Shown: piece by piece, positions 59,098 through 64,000 of the stretch
How the letters are laid out: every line of letters starts with the position of its first letter
Position numbering within the stretch: position 1 is the stretch's first letter
From: Branchiostoma floridae
Lineage: Eukaryota; Chordata; Leptocardii; Amphioxiformes; Branchiostomatidae
NCBI RefSeq assembly: GCF_000003815.2
Contig: NC_049979.1
Location: 22,198,285 to 22,262,284 of the forward strand
Length of the DNA: 64,000 bases
Direction: 5' to 3'
The notes under the pieces: generated by a model
Database searches by the model: none
Seen by the model: only the letters and a program-made list of their open reading frames with translations
Told to the model about the DNA's origin: nothing
Position numbers and translations under genes: made by a program

Positions 59098-62000
59098 ACC
59101 TTAAGACATCAGGAGGTCCACTTGTGCAAGCAGGGCAACTCACACATACGAGCCATCTGGTACGATGGATAAAACATACATAACGCACAATACATACTAG
59201 GAAATACAACTATTAGTATATATATTGAAATCTACTTTATAGAAATGGGTTAGTGCAATCTCTCTCAGGACCATGCATCGATGAATGTTATATAAATGGT
59301 GGGAGGGTTAAGTTGCTAGCCCCTCAATGACAATGGGGCATGTAAACAGTATGAAACTCTGCTCTTGTGGGCCTTATAGTACAACATATATACCTGCATA
59401 CAACTTTTATATTGGATTTTGGTAATTTGTCAATGAAGTGACCAACTCAAAACTCATCATAAGGGTCAATATTTCATGCACACTGCTATTAGCAGTACTG
59501 TGTTACTTACAGTTATTACACATCTTCATAGTAACTCGGGATTTGAACATTTACCGTCAGTATGGTTCCTTGCTCAAAGTTTTCTGCCCCAAGTAAAGTA
59601 TAAAGAAAAAGAGAGAGAGACCAATGGTTAGTTACTACGAGCTCCTCTACCATAGGAATGGCAAGTAAAAAACCTGTTCTATTCTACAGACCATGTCATG
59701 TTGGACCTCAATTGAGATTCTGTTCCACACAAGTATGAATTACAATTCTTAAGCCCCTGTCGCACAGCTGACAAGGCTGTTTGTTAATGGCCAGACTGTT
59801 GTTGATCTCAAAATCACCCAAGAGTCGTGCATATTTTTTGCCTAAAAATGTACAAATTTAACTGAATTCAGTTACCTGCGAACACTGTGATATTAACTGT
59901 CAAAATTGTACTTTAGAGTCGTAGACTTGTTGGCTGATGGATTTTTCGTGCTGTGTGACAGTGGCTTTACCGCAGCTTTGCCCAGCTGGCTTTGTATGAC
60001 TGAGTTGCTTTATAGGCTTGCTTGCTATTCTGCCAGCCTGCTTCTTAATGCTTGCACGTGTTCAAGGTAGAGTTGTAAAGACTAGAAAAACGTGGATGCC
60101 TCTTGACAGACAGCCACCAGTCTTTCTGCAGTGCTTGCTATACAGAAAGTAGGGAGGGACTGTAATTAGCCCAGGGTGGGAAGAAATATTGATTTGCTTT
60201 GTTTGACGGTCCCCATGACTTTTTTAAAAATTCATTTCTACGCTGCAGAGAAAATTTGCTCTTTTCTTGTATGGCGCAAAGGTAGTTGCATGGTGGTACA
60301 AGTAAAGTTTGACTTTCACTTGAAAAATTTTTACAAGTAGGTGAAAATACATAACTCTCTATTTGGCAAGTTTGGAACTAAAAGTTCCTTTTCAAATGGG
60401 TACAAAGTAACCTAGAAAAGAAAAACAAGTTTCTATATGATTTTGTTTTTTTTAGATTGGAGCATTGAATGTTCTGGAATGGTGTAACCATCAGATGAAA
60501 GTGAGCATATTGTATATAAGCTTGTGGCTATGTGGGCAGTGTGAGTTGGGTCTTCTGGTGACTGTCACTCTTAAGATGACCCAATACAGACACTGCTGCG
60601 GACAACGTTGGAGTTGTCCTTAAGAAAGAGAGGCCTTCCGTGTATGTCGTGTCTAAAACATTTGCTAAAATTTATGAAATGCTACAAGTATTTTGAGTGT
60701 GCGACTTTCCTATATTCTTAGCTTGCTCTTGCTTTTTTTATGCTGAATCCTGCATGTAACCAAAACGAACATTCTCTCCATTGAAATTCCAACTTGTGAA
60801 CACTTCACACCCTGAAGATTAGAAGGATGGAAGAAGAAACAGAGAAATGTGTAAAATCAGCCAGGAGTTAGAACGGGAGACAGGGGTGAATGTTCTAAAG
60901 GCCCTCAATAGTTTAGGACTAAGACAGTATGCGTACATCAATGGTACTGTGTGCTACAAACAGTTGGTACCGACCTCATCCATAAAAAGAGTCATCTGAA
61001 ATACTTCCTTACTTAAAGTTGATGAATACTGCATGTGGTGGTGAAGCTCATAGAGCTGACACATTAAAATAATTGTGTATTGTCTCATGTATTTTAACAA
61101 AAAAAATTCTACTACGTAGAGAAGGTTATATCAGAGTATTTGACTGGGAGAAGTATTAAGCATTTCCAACACACAAATTAACTGTGAAACTTGAATCCTC
61201 CAAATGATATACCTCGGTTATACAGACTATAGTTCAGGAACTTCTCTGTGAAGCTCAGGACAGTCGATGCGCCAACAAACAGTACATTTATGCTGAGTAC
61301 GACACAACGTTTGAAAGCTGTGCTTCCATTAAGTGGAGTTACAGAGACCTATATCATTATAGAAACGTGCATGCTTATCCCGCACAAGGTACATGTATGG
61401 GTTCCAACATGGCCACACCTTCTCCTGAACTGTGACCATGTAGGACATTGTTATTTTTAACAGTAATATTACTACTAAGGTTTTAATGGTATTTTGGGAA
61501 AGAATTTTTAAATACTGTAGGAAAATCATTGTTATTATATTTAGATGAGTTCTGAACACTCTCAGGGGACAGTCTTTGCTGTATGGTGGGAACAAAATGT
61601 ACCAAGAGTACATGTAGATGGATACATGGAGTGGAGTGTGAGCAGATTATTACTTCTAAGAAACTCCGAAGATTCTAAATCCTTTCCCAGAAGAGAAGAT
61701 CACCTTCTGAGATGCCAATTTACATTTTCAGTTGACATCCTCAACCATTTGTAATCTGTGATTGTATATCGTAGATTCCAAAAGAATATATGTTACCTTC
61801 AGAAAAGTTCATCAGTGTTTGACTCCTGCCAGCCATGCCTTGTCAGATGAACACATACGCACACGAGTTTTTCAGGTATTTAACATTTTACACAAGACAT
61901 TGGACTTCCATGTATTTTGTAGTGCATTTTTACTATGTGATCTGTACACGTGTATGTACGTCGTACATATAGCAGAAGACATCTAACAAGACTCTACCTC

Positions 62001-62610
62001 AACCAGTACTGTAAGTATTCTGTTAGAAATCATAGGATGTTCTGTCTTGTGGGAATACAGAATCTCCTTCAGGGACCCAAATGTTGTCTGTACAACATGG
62101 CTGTCAGGACTGCATCACGCTCCACTTCCTGTATTGGAGACTTCGTATCCACCTTTTTGAAACTTTCCTCACATCAACAATCTCCTGGAGTGGAGGAATG
62201 GACCTTATGTTTCCATGAGCTTTAGTTGGAATTGTGATGATAAGGTTTAGATGTGAAAAAGTTCCAAAAAGGTGCTTTTGTGACTATGGTTGGATTGAAT
62301 ATACTAAGGACGAGGTGTTTGAAACAGGGTGTTAGAGAGACATTGGTACCCATGGTATGGGTTACAACAAGAGTGTCTCACTCGTACATACCGCACAAAT
62401 ACGCACACTTTTTCTGATAACGTTTTTTGATGGGAAAATATTTGGTATCTTCTCTGATGAACTGATCTGATTGTGTTCTGTGTCTTCTACAGAAAAGATA
62501 TAGGTTGAGGCCAGCCATGATTGTGAACTCTGAGTACTTTCTGTGTGTTAGTACTATAAGGACTGTCATAATCTTGTGGTGGCCAACAATAAATCTGCTA
62601 TCAAAAAAGA
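59098..62610 (+). other. 2DBD-NR: probable 3' UTR of the 2DBD-NR
   Basis: From the stop codon to the first clear AATAAA I found (62588-62593) there is no other gene. A 3.5-kb 3' UTR is plausible but not proven; earlier variant signals cannot be excluded. Confidence 0.4.
62588..62593 (+). terminator. candidate poly(A) signal
   Basis: AATAAA on the plus strand, followed about 20 bases later by a GATGGTGTTCTTG stretch that could act as the downstream GU-rich element. Confidence 0.4.
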
Positions 62611-64000
62611 TGGTGTTCTTGCATGTACTGAGTTTTTCATTTTAATTAAAGTATTCACATTATCTTCAGAGGTTTGAGTGGCATGAATAATGGCTAGGGA
62701 TGTGTATTTACTAGATAATAGGTTAGGTGTGATGTTATATCTATGAATTTATTACTGCTCATTACCACTACCCATCACTTACTAATGATTTGTTCATTAA
62801 CATGATAAAATGATATTTGTTCATGTTTAAAAGTCTATTAGTAATTCACTGATGAAAGGTGAGTCCACATGAAATAATCCATACACTGACTCAAAAGGGC
62901 CAGCTTCCTGTGCCTGCAGTTGCAATACAACTGCTAGGTGATGCTGTTGTACTGCGCACAACATAGCATTAGACCACATGTAAATTCTATGGATGATATT
63001 GGCACATGCGTTCATTTTCACCTCATTTCAAGGGAAACAAATTTCTCTACATTTTTAAATGTAGTCATCATGTTTTTTTGCCCCTTTTTTCACGTGCCAC
63101 CTTATTTTTTGAGTGTGTAGGGATGCCATCCATAGAATTTACTTACTGTGGCCTAAGCTAATCTTAGGACAGATTCAAATTGATACAGCAAGTGTAAGCT
63201 GAGCCAGAAAATAGGGGACAGGGCTTACAATTGCTTTTTTTAATCCATGATCAAACTGCAAGCATCATGGAAAACATCCCACCAAAACTAAAAAGGCACA
63301 CCAAAGTCATAGCACCCAGGGGGTGGGAAAGGCACTATGCAGGGACATGTGTGTTTACTTGTGTGAGTGTTCAGCACCAAGGACAGTTATGTTCGCTTAT
63401 TGTTGTATGGTGTTCAGCGCCAGGGACAAGTTTGTTTACCTGTGTGTGAATGGGGTTCAGCACCAAGGACAGGCCTATTTGCCTTATGCAGACCAATGAG
63501 GTTTTTTATACCTCTTTATGAAGACAGTAAATGAATACAGAAATCCCTTCATGTACCTAAGACCACCTAACAGAGGCGACCGCGAGCAAGATAAGTCTGC
63601 AACACCCAACGCGGCAGTCTAATCATCCATGGAGACTCCGGGAGGGAGAACTTGCTTGTATATTATAGTAACGATAACGTTATACATTTATTACATATAA
63701 CGTTATTCATATAATGTATATAACGTTAAGATTAGAACCCCCTTCCACCCCCGAGTCGCCACGGCTACTATCAAAATGGTTCGTCGTACGATTCGATGCT
63801 AAAGAACAAAACGTCTCACATTAGCCTTATCACGACGTGGTTTCAGTTACGGTCTCACAGTGCCTCCTAGTGATAAGACAGCAAAGTGCAGGTATTTGGT
63901 TTAAACGTTGATATTAGGAGGGGAAACTTGGAAGTTGATTGGCTAACGCGAATTTAACGTTATATGGTTGGTAAAGCTAACCAAGATATAGCAGTGGCCT
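62611..64000. other. downstream intergenic region
   Basis: No gene is supported. It has a 43-bp repeat at 63345-63475 and an AT-rich run with repeated AACGTTA words at 63668-63728. The last 500 bases are richer in CpG and could be the 5' flank of a gene outside the window. Confidence 0.5.
63345..63475. repeat. 43-bp imperfect tandem repeat, 3 units
   Basis: GTTCAGC.CCA.GGACA starts at 63369, 63412 and 63455, exactly 43 bases apart; GTTTAC.TGTGTG and TGTTCGCTTATTG lie between. Confidence 0.85.

Overview
The window is animal nuclear DNA: AT-rich, with GT-AG introns, many short inverted-repeat (MITE-like) elements, tRNA-derived SINE-like pieces and one 100-N assembly gap. The gene content (one UBR1/UBR2-type gene plus a nuclear receptor with two DNA-binding domains), the intron-rich compact genes and the style of the MITEs point to an invertebrate deuterostome, most likely an amphioxus (Branchiostoma). 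The species is an inference from sequence character, about 70% sure.

Left part (about 1-20.1 kb, minus strand): the 5' half of a UBR1/UBR2-type E3 ubiquitin ligase of the Arg/N-degron pathway. I could place 15 coding exons by splice sites and reading phase, from the start ATG at 20080 down to 392. The gene runs off the left edge, so the RING and C-terminal parts are outside. The exon carrying the middle of the UBR zinc box is missing, and its expected place spans the 100-N gap at 15348-15447.

Middle (20.1-25.2 kb): the divergent intergenic region between the two genes, with no supported gene.

Right part (about 25.2-62.6 kb, plus strand): one nuclear-receptor gene. Ten coding exons (26121 to the stop at 59095-59097) join in frame to a 713-residue protein: short N-terminus, DBD1 with P-box CEACKKFF, a 29-residue linker, DBD2 with P-box CEGCKGFF, a long Ser/Pro/His/Met-rich hinge with a five-fold hexapeptide SP repeat, and a C-terminal ligand-binding domain. 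This is the architecture of the 2DBD nuclear receptors, first known from flatworms, molluscs and crustaceans. It is the most interesting system here. Both DBDs are cut by introns at the same residue and phase, so they look like a duplicated exon pair.

The introns and flanks hold several repeat families. The most unusual is a set of four tiny palindromes (16-24 bp, arms CAAGGAGGTT/AACCTCCTTG), each flanked by an exact 7-bp direct repeat, which look like micro-transposons or excision footprints. The rest of the noncoding sequence shows no supportable gene.
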